Shown one piece after another: positions 6,152 through 14,268 of a stretch of DNA of 14,805 nt (its first letter is position 1; each line of letters begins with the position of its first letter). A program made the position numbers and the translations under genes. Location of the stretch: contig CAJPST010000032.1 of NCBI GenBank assembly GCA_905373425.1, positions 1-14,805 of the forward strand. The letters are read 5' to 3'. Origin of the DNA: an uncultured Mesocricetibacter sp. (lineage in GTDB: Bacteria > Pseudomonadota > Gammaproteobacteria > Enterobacterales > Pasteurellaceae). The notes below the pieces were generated by a model. The model saw only the letters and a program-made list of their open reading frames with translations. It made no database searches and was not told the DNA's origin.

Positions 6152-8950
6152 TTAATGCGCTTCGTCCCAATTCTCGCCCACGCCGATATCCACAATCAGT
6201 GGCACCACAAGTTCGGCGGCGGCTTCCATGTGTTGTTTGATGAGATCGCTAAAAAACGCGATTTTTTCCGACCGCACTTCAAACACCAATTCATCGTGCA
6301 CCTGCATAATCATATGAATATCCGGATCATCAAGCGTAATTTCATCCAATTTAATCATGGCGCGTTTGATGATGTCGGCGGCGGTGCCTTGCATTGGCGC
6401 ATTAATCGCCACCCGTTCCGCGCCTTTACGGCGCATAGCATTGGAGGAATTGATTTCCGGCAAATACAAACGGCGTCCGAACAGCGTTTCCACATACCCT
6501 TGCGCTTTCGCTTTTTCACGGATGTCGTGCATAAAGGTTTGCACGCCCGGGTAACGTTGGAAATATAAATCCATGTAGCGTTGCGCATCCGCGCGGGAAA
6601 CCCCAAGCTGACGGGAAAGTCCGAAAGAGGACATGCCATAAATCAGACCGAAGTTAATGGCCTTCGCGTTGCGACGCTGTTCGCTCGTCACCTGTTCCAA
6701 CGGCAAACCGAAAATTTCAGCGGCGGTGGAGCGGTGAATGTCTTTGCCTTGTGCGAACGCGTTAATCAAGCCTGCGTCGTTGGACAAATGCGCCATAATA
6801 CGCAGCTCGATTTGGGAGTAATCGGCGGCGATAATTTTATAGCCGTCACGGGCAATAAAGGCTTGGCGAATGCGGCGCCCTTCCTCGTTACGAATCGGAA
6901 TATTCTGCAAATTCGGATCACTGGAAGAAAGCCGTCCTGTTGCCGTCACGGCTTGATGGTAAGAGGTGTGCACGCGCCCAGTTTGCGGGTTCACCATTTG
7001 TGGCAATTTGTCGGTGTAAGTGGATTTCAGTTTGCTCAAACCGCGATGTTCCACCAACACTTTCGGCAATTCGTGGCTGTACGCCAGTTCCTCCAACACT
7101 TCTTCATTGGTGGACGGCGCGCCTTTCGGGGTTTTTTGCAACACCGGCAAGCCGAGTTTATCGAACAGAATGTCTTGCAACTGTTTCGTGGACGCCAAAT
7201 TGAATGGTTGTCCTGCCAGTTCGTGCGCCTGCATTTCAAGTGCGGTCAATCTTTCGGTAATTTCGTTGGACTGCAAGAACAGCGCATCAGAATCAATCAA
7301 CACACCACAACGCTCCATACGCGACAATACGCCGAGCAACGGCAATTCGATGGATTGATAGAGTTCCACCAAACTGGGTTGCGACTGAAGTTTTTCCCAC
7401 AACACCTGTTGTAATTTCATGGTCACATCGGCATCTTCCGCTGCGTATTCACCTGCTTTTCCCAGTGGGATTTGGTTAAACGTCAGCTGATTTTTCCCTT
7501 TGCCGGCAATGTCTTCAAAGCCGATGGTTTGGTGCCCGAGATAGCGTTTCGCTAAGTCGTCCATGTTGTGCCGACCGGTGCTGTCCAAGGTGTAAGAAAG
7601 CAACATGGTGTCGAATTCAATGCCCTGCAATGCAATGCCGTTACGGGCAAAAATGGTCATATCAAACTTGAGATTCTGCCCGACTTTACCGATAGTCGGA
7701 TTTTCCAGAATCAGTTTGATGGCGGCAAGTGCGGTGCTTTTTTCCAGCGTTTTTGGCGCGCCGAGGTAATCCAAATGCAACGGTAAATACGCCGCTTCGC
7801 CATTTTCTAACGCAAAAGACACGCCAACCAAATTAGCGGACATATAATCCAGCCCGTCGGTTTCCGTATCCACGGCAATCAGTTTCTCGGCACTTAATTT
7901 TTCCACCCAACGAGCTAAATCTGTTTCAGTCAGAATATTTTCATAGTGGCTGCGGTCGATGTTAAATTTAACCGAGTTTTCAACCGCACTTTCATCGGTT
8001 TTGACTGCCGGCGTCGCTTGATAAGGGTTAATTTTTACCGATTGCGTCGGTTGCGTTACAGAATTGGTGCCGTTCATCACCTCGCCTAGCCAGCGTTTGA
8101 ATTCATACCGCCCGAAATATTCGATTAAGGCGTCATTGTTGCTGTCACCAAGCGCAAGTTCTTGCGGAGAAAATGCCAATGCCACGTCGGTTTTGATGGT
8201 TGCCAACGCGTAGGACAAATCTGCCATGTCTTTTTCAGCAAGCAATTTTTCACCGAGTTTCTTCGCACCACGAATCGGCAGTTCGGCGACTTTATCTAGA
8301 TTGGCATAAATTTGTGCCATGCTGCCGATACCTTGCAAAAGCCCTAGCGCTGTTTTTTCGCCTACGCCGGAGACACCGGGAATGTTGTCGGAGCTGTCGC
8401 CCATCAACGCCAGATAATCAATAATCAACTCAGGCGGAATACCGTATTTTTCAATCACGCCATCACGATCCAGCAGGCTGTTGTTCATGGTATTAATCAA
8501 CATAATGTTGTCGTCCACCAGCTGCGCCATGTCTTTGTCGCCGGTACTGATCAGCACTTTCTGCCCATTTTGCGACGCTTGGCGTGCCAACGTGCCGATG
8601 ACATCATCCGCTTCGACACCTTCCACCACCAACACTGGAATCCCCAATGCACGAATCATGTCATGCAACGGCTGGATTTGTTTACGCAGATCGTCCGGCA
8701 TCGGCGGACGGTGAGATTTATATTGCTCAAACATTTCATCGCGGAAGGTTTTACCTTTGGCATCAAATACGACGGCAATGTGGCTTGGCTGCACTTGAGA
8801 AATCAGGCTTTTCAACATATTCAGCACACCATACATGGCGCCTGTCGGCTCGCCGGCAGAATTGGTTAACGGAGGGAAGGCGTGAAAGGCGCGGTATAAA
8901 TAAGAAGAGCCGTCCACTAGGACAAGAGGATTTTCGGCGATTTTGGTCAT
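6152..8950 (-). CDS. polA: DNA polymerase I
   Basis: A full-length 932-aa polymerase that fills gaps, removes RNA primers and takes part in excision repair. Residues 1-290 are the 5'-3' nuclease (DGSSYLYRAFHAFPPL at 13-28, GVEADDVIGT at 111-120, MGDSSDNIPGVSGVGEKTA at 183-201). Residues about 325-520 are the 3'-5' proofreading domain, which looks active because D361-T-E363 is intact and DTMLLSYTLD (447-456) and YAAEDADVT (502-510) are present. Residues about 530-932 are the polymerase: TATGRLSSSDPNLQNIPIR (669-687), motif A DYSQIELR (D710), the O-helix RRNAKAINFGLIYG (759-772) and motif C QVHDE (D886). All catalytic residues are present. Uptake-signal cores occur at 6271, 7238, 7727 and 7983. 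A good promoter lies upstream and a cupin gene follows 15 bases after the stop. Confidence 0.98.
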   Translation of the reverse strand: MTKIAENPLVLVDGSSYLYRAFHAFPPLTNSAGEPTGAMYGVLNMLKSLISQVQPSHIAVVFDAKGKTFRDEMFEQYKSHRPPMPDDLRKQIQPLHDMIRALGIPVLVVEGVEADDVIGTLARQASQNGQKVLISTGDKDMAQLVDDNIMLINTMNNSLLDRDGVIEKYGIPPELIIDYLALMGDSSDNIPGVSGVGEKTALGLLQGIGSMAQIYANLDKVAELPIRGAKKLGEKLLAEKDMADLSYALATIKTDVALAFSPQELALGDSNNDALIEYFGRYEFKRWLGEVMNGTNSVTQPTQSVKINPYQATPAVKTDESAVENSVKFNIDRSHYENILTETDLARWVEKLSAEKLIAVDTETDGLDYMSANLVGVSFALENGEAAYLPLHLDYLGAPKTLEKSTALAAIKLILENPTIGKVGQNLKFDMTIFARNGIALQGIEFDTMLLSYTLDSTGRHNMDDLAKRYLGHQTIGFEDIAGKGKNQLTFNQIPLGKAGEYAAEDADVTMKLQQVLWEKLQSQPSLVELYQSIELPLLGVLSRMERCGVLIDSDALFLQSNEITERLTALEMQAHELAGQPFNLASTKQLQDILFDKLGLPVLQKTPKGAPSTNEEVLEELAYSHELPKVLVEHRGLSKLKSTYTDKLPQMVNPQTGRVHTSYHQAVTATGRLSSSDPNLQNIPIRNEEGRRIRQAFIARDGYKIIAADYSQIELRIMAHLSNDAGLINAFAQGKDIHRSTAAEIFGLPLEQVTSEQRRNAKAINFGLIYGMSSFGLSRQLGVSRADAQRYMDLYFQRYPGVQTFMHDIREKAKAQGYVETLFGRRLYLPEINSSNAMRRKGAERVAINAPMQGTAADIIKRAMIKLDEITLDDPDIHMIMQVHDELVFEVRSEKIAFFSDLIKQHMEAAAELVVPLIVDIGVGENWDEAH

Positions 8951-8985
8951 AGAAATCTCGTTTGGGAGTGTAATAAATAAAAGGC

Positions 8986-9014
8986 ATTATAACGTAATTT
9001 GCTATACTGACCAA
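8986..9014 (-). promoter_or_regulatory. Promoter of polA
   Basis: On the minus strand a perfect -10 TATAAT (8986-8991) stands exactly 17 bases from TTGGTC (9009-9014), which keeps the TTG of the -35 consensus. The polA ATG lies about 35 bases downstream. The rest of the 170-base gap up to 9120 shows no gene and no clear terminator for the upstream transferase gene. Confidence 0.65.
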
Positions 9015-9120
9015 TTTGGGGCAGCATCAAAAGTGGCATTAACCTGCTAACTCTTAAAGTGAAAATTTTCTAGGCGAATATTATTCAATCAAATTTACAC
9101 ATCATACCGTCAAACTGATA

Positions 9121-10674
9121 TTACTTAGGCGGTATCACTACAGCCGGGTCATCCGGTACATCGATTTTCTCGATTTGTTTTTGTAACCCGTAATCGTCTT
9201 TGTCAGCTTGATTACTGAATAAGTCAATTTCTTTATTTATGATCGGGTTGGAAATGCCAATCCAGTTAGCTATGCCATCCGTGAAATTTAAGCCGGACTT
9301 GAATACTTTGTAAACATGGCGTGTTGTATCATCAGAGGAAATTTTAAAAAGCGGAATATCGTGATGACGTTTGCTTTTGCCGCTGCTGTTATGAATCACA
9401 ATGTTGTCACCTTCCATGTGATGCGCCAATCCGTGATCAGAGAAATAAATCATCGAAAAAGTGCGGTCGGTTTTTTGCTTGTTTTTTACCAATTCTTGAT
9501 AAATTTGTTTAATGACTTCATCGGTCTTTTTAATGGAAGAGACATAACAGTTTACGTTGAAATACTTCTTCGGTAGTTCGTCATCTTTGAAAATTTTTGG
9601 ATAGTCGTCTAAGCGGTCGCAAGTGATCGGGTGCGAAGCGTATAAATGTACGACGATAAAACGTTTTCCCGTGGCCGGCTGTTCAACAATTTGGCTGAGT
9701 TTTGGGAGCAGTTTAAAATCGCTGATATTAGTATTTAGCGAGTCGCCCGATTTCAGAAAGATCTTTTCATCGCTTTTATTTGCAATAGCAGAAATTGGGG
9801 TATCGAATTCTCCTAAATAACCTTGATTAGAAAGCCAGTAGGTTCGAACTCCTGCCGATTTAATTAAATCAATGAGGTTTAAGCCGTAGTTACCTTCCCA
9901 GTTTTGGGTATCGGGCTTGGTTAACATTAACTTGAGTGATGCAATAGTATTGGTTCCGCCGGAAGTGAAACCATCGATCAACACGCCATTAGCGTTACTC
10001 ATAAATGGCGTATTTTCAACCGGATAGCCATATGCATGATGGTAGTCTTTACGTCCGCTTTCACCGATAATTAATACATAATCGTCATATTTTGAATTGG
10101 TCAGAGTGGATTCTCCCCACTCGCTTTGAATGCTGAGATTATTCAGGCGTTCCAGTTCGTTTTTGACTTTCATCCCCGCCGTGTAGGTTTCTTTCACAAA
10201 GGTGAAGGGAGAATTGGAAAACAACATCAATACGGCAACTGCAGCAAGAAAAGTTTTATTTTTATGTAAATATAATTTATTTTTTTGTGTGATAACACGA
10301 AAGGCGAGTACTAACCCGATAATTGCAAGTGCTGCTAAGTAGTTGGTGGCCGGTAACTGTGATAAAAACTCTTTACTTTCCAATAGATCTGTTGCAAATA
10401 CGGAAGCAATATATTGATAAGACGGTGCGCCGAAAGTTAAGCCAACAGGCGTATAAATCGCGTATAACAGCACGAATGGCAACAATACGAAGTAAAATAA
10501 TTTTTTGGATGCGTTGAATATTACAATTAAAATGGCAAATAGGGCGATATCCGATAAACTAGGATTTGGATAAAACCCCGAACCTTGCAACATTAATCGG
10601 CACGCAAAATAAAGGCAGAAGAGTGCGAAGAGCAAACCGATAATTTGTTTTAATGTTAATTTATTTAACAACAT
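9121..10674 (-). CDS. Inner-membrane phosphoethanolamine transferase-like protein
   Basis: A 517-aa protein of the alkaline-phosphatase-like sulfatase superfamily in the EptA/CptA/YhbX layout. Five N-terminal membrane segments lie near residues 10-28, 41-55, 58-79, 111-128 and 141-157, followed by a periplasmic catalytic domain. The expected nucleophile motif reads IGESGRKD (203-210) with Ser206 where EptA and MCR-1 have Thr. GGTNTIASL (239-247), HLYASHP (343-349) and the metal-binding FSDHG (411-415) follow. Such enzymes move phosphoethanolamine from phosphatidylethanolamine to lipid A, LPS core sugars or glucans. The acceptor here cannot be told. AAGGAAATT precedes the ATG. It is divergent from pyrH, an arrangement I recall from H. 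influenzae (HI1064 next to pyrH), which I could not check. The tail ends with a Pro- and Asp-rich stretch. Confidence 0.83.
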   Translation of the reverse strand: MLLNKLTLKQIIGLLFALFCLYFACRLMLQGSGFYPNPSLSDIALFAILIVIFNASKKLFYFVLLPFVLLYAIYTPVGLTFGAPSYQYIASVFATDLLESKEFLSQLPATNYLAALAIIGLVLAFRVITQKNKLYLHKNKTFLAAVAVLMLFSNSPFTFVKETYTAGMKVKNELERLNNLSIQSEWGESTLTNSKYDDYVLIIGESGRKDYHHAYGYPVENTPFMSNANGVLIDGFTSGGTNTIASLKLMLTKPDTQNWEGNYGLNLIDLIKSAGVRTYWLSNQGYLGEFDTPISAIANKSDEKIFLKSGDSLNTNISDFKLLPKLSQIVEQPATGKRFIVVHLYASHPITCDRLDDYPKIFKDDELPKKYFNVNCYVSSIKKTDEVIKQIYQELVKNKQKTDRTFSMIYFSDHGLAHHMEGDNIVIHNSSGKSKRHHDIPLFKISSDDTTRHVYKVFKSGLNFTDGIANWIGISNPIINKEIDLFSNQADKDDYGLQKQIEKIDVPDDPAVVIPPK

Positions 10675-10705
10675 AATTTCCTTACCAATTCGAAAGTGCG
10701 GTATG

Positions 10706-10734
10706 ATTTTACAGAATTTTCAGCGAAGATCCAA
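10706..10734 (-). promoter_or_regulatory. Candidate promoter of the transferase-like gene
   Basis: On the minus strand TAAAAT (10706-10711) stands 17 bases from TTGGAT (10729-10734). The ATG lies about 32 bases downstream, and an uptake-signal core (10694-10702) sits in the leader between them. Confidence 0.45.
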
Positions 10735-10756
10735 TTATTTATATTGCGTTTGTCTA

Positions 10757-10785
10757 TTTTCAGCTTTGCGGTGATCATTTATAAT
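10757..10785 (+). promoter_or_regulatory. Promoter of pyrH
   Basis: A perfect -10 TATAAT (10780-10785) stands 17 bases after TTTTCA (10757-10762), 4 of 6 matches to the -35 consensus. A start near 10791 would give a leader of about 38 bases. The divergent promoter for the neighbouring membrane gene lies about 20 bases away, so the two may share control. Confidence 0.6.
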
Positions 10786-10828
10786 AGTCGGCATTTATGT
10801 CTCAATCTTTTAAAGTAAGGAGAAAGAA

Positions 10829-11542
10829 ATGAACAAACCGATTTATCAACGTATTTTATTAAAGTTAAGCGGTGAGGCATTGCAAGGCGAGGAAGGATTC
10901 GGGATTGACCCTTCAATCTTGGACAGAATGGCATTAGAAATTAAAGAATTGATTGGAATGGGTGTGGAAGTCGGCGTGGTCATCGGTGGCGGCAACCTGT
11001 TTCGTGGGGCCAAATTAGCCAAGGCGGGTATGCATCGTGTGGTAGGCGATCATATGGGTATGTTGGCGACAGTAATGAACGGCTTGGCAATGCGGGATGC
11101 GTTACATCGTGCGGATGTCAATGCTAAACTGATGTCAGCGTTCCAATTAAACGGCATTTGCGATACTTATAATTGGTCGGAAGCCATTAAAATGTTGCGC
11201 GAAAAACGTGTAGTGATTTTTTCTGCCGGAACGGGCAGTCCGTTTTTTACAACGGATTCAGCAGCTTGTTTACGCGGTATTGAAATTGAGGCGGATGTGG
11301 TGTTAAAAGCTACCAAAGTAGACGGTGTATATGACAGTGATCCGGCTAAAAACCCCAATGCGAAATTACACAATTCCTTAAGTTATGCTGATGTGATTGA
11401 AAAAGAATTGCAAGTGATGGATCTGGCAGCATTTACTTTAGCACGTGATCATGGAATGCCGATTCGGGTATTTAATATGAGCAAAGTCGGGGTATTGCGT
11501 AATGTTGTGCTAGGCACCGAAGAAGGCACCACAATTTGTTAA
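10829..11542 (+). CDS. pyrH: UMP kinase
   Basis: A 237-aa cytoplasmic kinase that converts UMP and ATP to UDP and ADP in pyrimidine synthesis. It belongs to the amino-acid-kinase fold and is unrelated to eukaryotic UMP kinases. KLSGEAL (12-18), the glycine loop VIGGGNLFRG (51-60), D74 in VGDHMGMLAT, FSAGTGSPFFTTD (131-143) and KATKVDGVYDSDP (160-172) are all present. TAAGGAG lies ahead of the ATG. frr follows after 74 bases, with only a weak 5-bp stem lacking a T-run between them, so the two are probably co-transcribed. rpsB and tsf, which precede pyrH in many bacteria, are not here; a divergent membrane gene takes that place. Confidence 0.97.
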   Translation: MNKPIYQRILLKLSGEALQGEEGFGIDPSILDRMALEIKELIGMGVEVGVVIGGGNLFRGAKLAKAGMHRVVGDHMGMLATVMNGLAMRDALHRADVNAKLMSAFQLNGICDTYNWSEAIKMLREKRVVIFSAGTGSPFFTTDSAACLRGIEIEADVVLKATKVDGVYDSDPAKNPNAKLHNSLSYADVIEKELQVMDLAAFTLARDHGMPIRVFNMSKVGVLRNVVLGTEEGTTIC

Positions 11543-11616
11543 TTTTTAGCTAGGAAAAATCGGGCTAATTAGGTACAATTCGGCACGCTTTATTGTTTTA
11601 ATTGAAAGGAATAACA

Positions 11617-12174
11617 ATGATTAATGAGATTAAAAAAGATACGCAGGAGCGTATGGAAAAAAGTTTGGAGACTTTAAAGGGGCATATTGCGAAGATCCGT
11701 ACCGGACGTGCTCAACCAAGCCTGTTGGACGGGATTCAGGTGGACTATTACGGTTCCGCCACGCCATTACGTCAATTAGCCAATGTGGTGGCGGAAGATG
11801 CGCGCACTTTAGCGGTAACTGTATTCGATCGTTCATTGATTCAAACGGTAGAAAAAGCGATTTTAACTTCCGATTTAGGTTTAAATCCGTCTTCAGCCGG
11901 TACTACGATTCGCGTTCCATTGCCTCCGTTGACGGAAGAACGCCGTCGCGATTTGATCAAAATTGTTAAAGGCGAAGGAGAGCAAGGTAAAGTAGCTATG
12001 CGTAACGTACGACGCGATGCCAACGATAAAATCAAAGCTCTTCTGAAAGAAAAAGAGATTAGTGAAGACGAAGAGCGTAAAGCACAGGATGAAATCCAAA
12101 AAATTACTGATGGCTTCATTAAAAAAGTCGACGAAGTATTAGCAGATAAAGAAAAAGAGTTGATGGATTTTTAA
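11617..12174 (+). CDS. frr: Ribosome recycling factor
   Basis: A 185-aa factor, exactly the usual length, that works with EF-G to split post-termination ribosomes. The N-terminal helix MINEIKKDTQERM, the KIRTGRAQPSLLDGI block (26-40), VPLPPLTEERR (100-110) and the VAMRNVRRDAND stretch with R132, needed for function in E. coli, are present. I chose the ATG at 11617 because GAAAGGA lies 7 bases before it. A TTG at 11602 would add 5 residues and swallow that site. A -10-like TACAAT at 11574-11579 has no matching -35, so an own promoter is uncertain. A strong terminator follows at 12208-12232. Confidence 0.97.
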   Translation: MINEIKKDTQERMEKSLETLKGHIAKIRTGRAQPSLLDGIQVDYYGSATPLRQLANVVAEDARTLAVTVFDRSLIQTVEKAILTSDLGLNPSSAGTTIRVPLPPLTEERRRDLIKIVKGEGEQGKVAMRNVRRDANDKIKALLKEKEISEDEERKAQDEIQKITDGFIKKVDEVLADKEKELMDF

Positions 12175-12207
12175 TCATCTGCCGGGTGGAAAAGCCCATT
12201 ATGTCAG

Positions 12208-12232
12208 AAACGCAGTTTAACCTGCGTTTTTT
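12208..12232 (+). terminator. Rho-independent terminator after frr
   Basis: An 8-bp perfect stem AAACGCAG/CTGCGTTT (12208-12215 with 12222-12229) around the loop TTTAAC, running into six Ts (12227-12232). It separates pyrH-frr from dxr. Only 34 bases lie between it and the dxr start codon, and I see no convincing promoter in them, so dxr is probably fed by partial read-through or by a promoter overlapping the hairpin. Confidence 0.85.
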
Positions 12233-12250
12233 GTTATATAGAAATTTAAA

Positions 12251-12259
12251 AAGTGCGGT
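12251..12259 (+). repeat. DNA uptake signal at the dxr ribosome-binding position
   Basis: A 9-base AAGTGCGGT core preceded by As, ending 7 bases before the dxr ATG, where a Shine-Dalgarno would be expected. Exact cores in the window start at 604, 779, 1438, 4006, 4811, 4952, 5627, 5644, 6271, 7238, 7727, 7983, 9459, 10694, 12251, 13503 and 13909 (779, 5644, 6271, 7983 and 13909 as ACCGCACTT). Confidence 0.85.
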
Positions 12260-12266
12260 CAAAATT

Positions 12267-13466
12267 ATGCAGGAAATTCAAAATTTAGTTATCCTTGGCT
12301 CGACAGGCTCTATTGGAATAAGCACGCTTTCAGTCATTGAGCATAATCCGGAAAAATTCCGTGCGTTTGCTTTGGTTGGTGGGCGGAATGTAGAGCTAAT
12401 GACTAAACAGTGCATAAAATTTCAACCGCAATTTGTTGCATTAGATGATGAAAATGCAGCGAAAAAATTACGCGAAAACTTGACCGCGCTTTCGTTGTCA
12501 ACTGAAGTTCTATCAGGACAAAAAGCTATTTGTGAACTGGCAGCACATCCTGAAGCGCATCAAGTAATGGCGGCAATTGTTGGTGCGGCAGGTTTATTAC
12601 CAACGTTATCGGCCGTGCAAGCGGGAAAAAAAGTATTGCTGGCGAATAAAGAAGCCTTGGTGACTTGCGGACAGATTTTTATTGATGCGGTGAAGCAATA
12701 TGGCGCGCAATTATTGCCGGTGGACAGCGAACATAACGCGATTTTCCAATCCTTGCCACCACAGGCACAGCAACAAATTGGTTTTTGTCCGTTAGCGGAA
12801 CTGGGCATCAGTAAAATCGTGCTGACCGGTTCCGGCGGGCCTTTCCGTTATACGGATTTAAGCGAATTCGATGGTATTACGCCGGAACTGGCGGTGGCGC
12901 ATCCGAACTGGTCTATGGGTAAGAAAATCTCCGTGGATTCCGCAACGATGATGAACAAGGGGTTAGAATATATTGAAGCCCGTTGGTTATTTAATGCGAC
13001 AGCGGACGAAATGGAAGTGATTATTCACCCACAATCTATTATTCACTCCATGGTACGTTATATTGATGGTTCTGTGATTGCTCAAATGGGCAACCCTGAT
13101 ATGCGTACGCCAATCGCTGAAACCATGGCGTATCCGAATCGTATTATTTCCGGTGTGGCGCCATTAGATTTTTACCAACTCAATGGCTTAACATTTCTTG
13201 CTCCTGATTATCAACGTTATCCTTGTTTAAAACTCGCTATGGATGCCTTTGCAGCTGGGCAATACGCCACCACGGGAATGAATGCCGCGAATGAAATAGC
13301 GGTGCAGGCGTTTTTAGAGCGACAAATTAAATTTACCGATATTGCCAAAGTGAATCAATATGTTGTCGAAAGTTTTCAAGCGCAATTAATCCACTGCATT
13401 GATGATGTACTTGAAGTGGATTCTAAGGCAAGAGAATCGGCAAAAAAATATATTTTAAGTTTTTAA
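12267..13466 (+). CDS. dxr: 1-deoxy-D-xylulose 5-phosphate reductoisomerase
   Basis: A 399-aa NADPH- and divalent-metal-dependent enzyme that converts DXP to MEP, the first committed step of non-mevalonate isoprenoid synthesis. The nucleotide loop GSTGSIG (11-17), LLANKEALV (124-132), metal ligands D153 and E155 in VDSEHNAIF, substrate residues in HPNWSMGKK (212-220), MNKGLEYIEARW (229-240, with K231 and metal ligand E234) and GNPDMRTPIAE (275-285) are all present. The usual family length is about 398. I chose the ATG at 12267, which starts MQEIQNLVILG; the frame stays open back to an ATG at 12186, but that would begin before the frr terminator and add 27 residues the family lacks. No AGGAG precedes the ATG. 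An uptake-signal core (12251-12259) occupies that spot. Confidence 0.96.
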   Translation: MQEIQNLVILGSTGSIGISTLSVIEHNPEKFRAFALVGGRNVELMTKQCIKFQPQFVALDDENAAKKLRENLTALSLSTEVLSGQKAICELAAHPEAHQVMAAIVGAAGLLPTLSAVQAGKKVLLANKEALVTCGQIFIDAVKQYGAQLLPVDSEHNAIFQSLPPQAQQQIGFCPLAELGISKIVLTGSGGPFRYTDLSEFDGITPELAVAHPNWSMGKKISVDSATMMNKGLEYIEARWLFNATADEMEVIIHPQSIIHSMVRYIDGSVIAQMGNPDMRTPIAETMAYPNRIISGVAPLDFYQLNGLTFLAPDYQRYPCLKLAMDAFAAGQYATTGMNAANEIAVQAFLERQIKFTDIAKVNQYVVESFQAQLIHCIDDVLEVDSKARESAKKYILSF

Positions 13467-13502
13467 GCGTCGGTGAATGTGATATATTTGCCTCAAGCGT
13501 AA

Positions 13503-13511
13503 AAGTGCGGT
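13503..13511 (+). repeat. DNA uptake signal just upstream of uppS
   Basis: An AAGTGCGGT core followed by an AT-rich stretch, in the 64-base gap between dxr and uppS. It ends 19 bases before the chosen ATG, and no conventional ribosome-binding site lies between. Confidence 0.85.
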
Positions 13512-13530
13512 TAAAAATTTGATTAAAATA

Positions 13531-14250
13531 ATGAAAGAACTCGACCCGAATAAAATTCCCCGACATGTAGCAATTATTATGGATGGTAACGGGCGTTGGG
13601 CCAAGCAACAAGGTAAAATGCGCACCTTCGGACATAAGAGCGGTCTCGAAGCTGTGCGTAAGTCTGTTTCTTACGCACGTCAAATTGGCCTGCAAACCTT
13701 AACTCTATACGCTTTTAGCAGTGAAAACTGGAATCGCCCGCAACAAGAAGTGACCGCATTAATGACCCTATTTATGCAGGCATTGGATCTCGAAGTAAAA
13801 AAACTACATAAAAATAATATCTGCTTAAAAATTTTAGGCGATATTTCTCGTTTCACCGCAGGGTTGCAGGAGAAAATAGCTAAAGCCGAAAAATTAACCG
13901 AAAATAACACCGCACTTACGCTCAACATTGCGGCCAATTACGGTGGCTGTTGGGACATTGTACAGGCTGCACAAAAACTAGCTTGCCAAGTAAAAAACGG
14001 CGAGCTGGAAGCTTCACAGATCACGGAAGAACTTTTCCAACAAAATCTGGTCACACGACAACAACCTCCGGTGGATTTATTGATTCGTACAAGCGGAGAG
14101 TTACGTATCAGTAATTTTTTATTGTGGCAAATTGCTTACGCAGAATTATATTTTTCTGATGTATTATGGCCGAATTTTGATGAAGAAGAATTTAATCATG
14201 CACTTTTTGCATATCAACAACGCGATCGCCGTTTTGGCGGAAGTGAATAA
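13531..14250 (+). CDS. uppS: Undecaprenyl diphosphate synthase
   Basis: A 239-aa cis-prenyltransferase that adds eight isopentenyl units to farnesyl diphosphate, making the lipid carrier for peptidoglycan and surface polysaccharides. It acts at the inner face of the membrane. IIMDGNGRWAK (15-25, with catalytic D18 and substrate-binding N20, R22), FGHKSGLEAV (33-42), YAFSSENWNRP (60-70), NIAANYGGCWDIV (132-144), LIRTSGELRISNFLLWQ (184-200), with E205 downstream, and RDRRFGG (231-237) are intact. I chose the ATG at 13531 (MKELDPNKIPRHVAIIMDG). The frame is open to a TTG at 13519, which is also possible. Neither has a clear Shine-Dalgarno, so translation may be coupled to dxr 64 bases upstream. 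cdsA follows after 18 bases. Confidence 0.96.
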   Translation: MKELDPNKIPRHVAIIMDGNGRWAKQQGKMRTFGHKSGLEAVRKSVSYARQIGLQTLTLYAFSSENWNRPQQEVTALMTLFMQALDLEVKKLHKNNICLKILGDISRFTAGLQEKIAKAEKLTENNTALTLNIAANYGGCWDIVQAAQKLACQVKNGELEASQITEELFQQNLVTRQQPPVDLLIRTSGELRISNFLLWQIAYAELYFSDVLWPNFDEEEFNHALFAYQQRDRRFGGSE

Positions 14251-14268
14251 TTTTTAGAGGTAATCCCT

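Noticed and set aside
6581..7414. A 277-codon open frame on the plus strand opposite polA
   Set aside because: It is fully antisense to the conserved polymerase domain, has no ribosome site or recognisable domain, and its composition follows from polA codon use. The same holds for the other plus-strand frames within 6128-8952.
11545..11570. Terminator between pyrH and frr
   Set aside because: Only a 5-bp TTAGC/GCTAA stem with a 13-base loop and no T-run, so not a credible terminator.
12186..12266. An N-terminal extension of dxr starting at 12186
   Set aside because: It would start before the frr terminator and add 27 residues, partly encoded by the terminator stem and the uptake signal, that are not part of the family.
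13423..13695. A 90-codon minus-strand open frame across the dxr-uppS junction
   Set aside because: It is antisense to two conserved genes, lacks a ribosome site and shows no recognisable domain.
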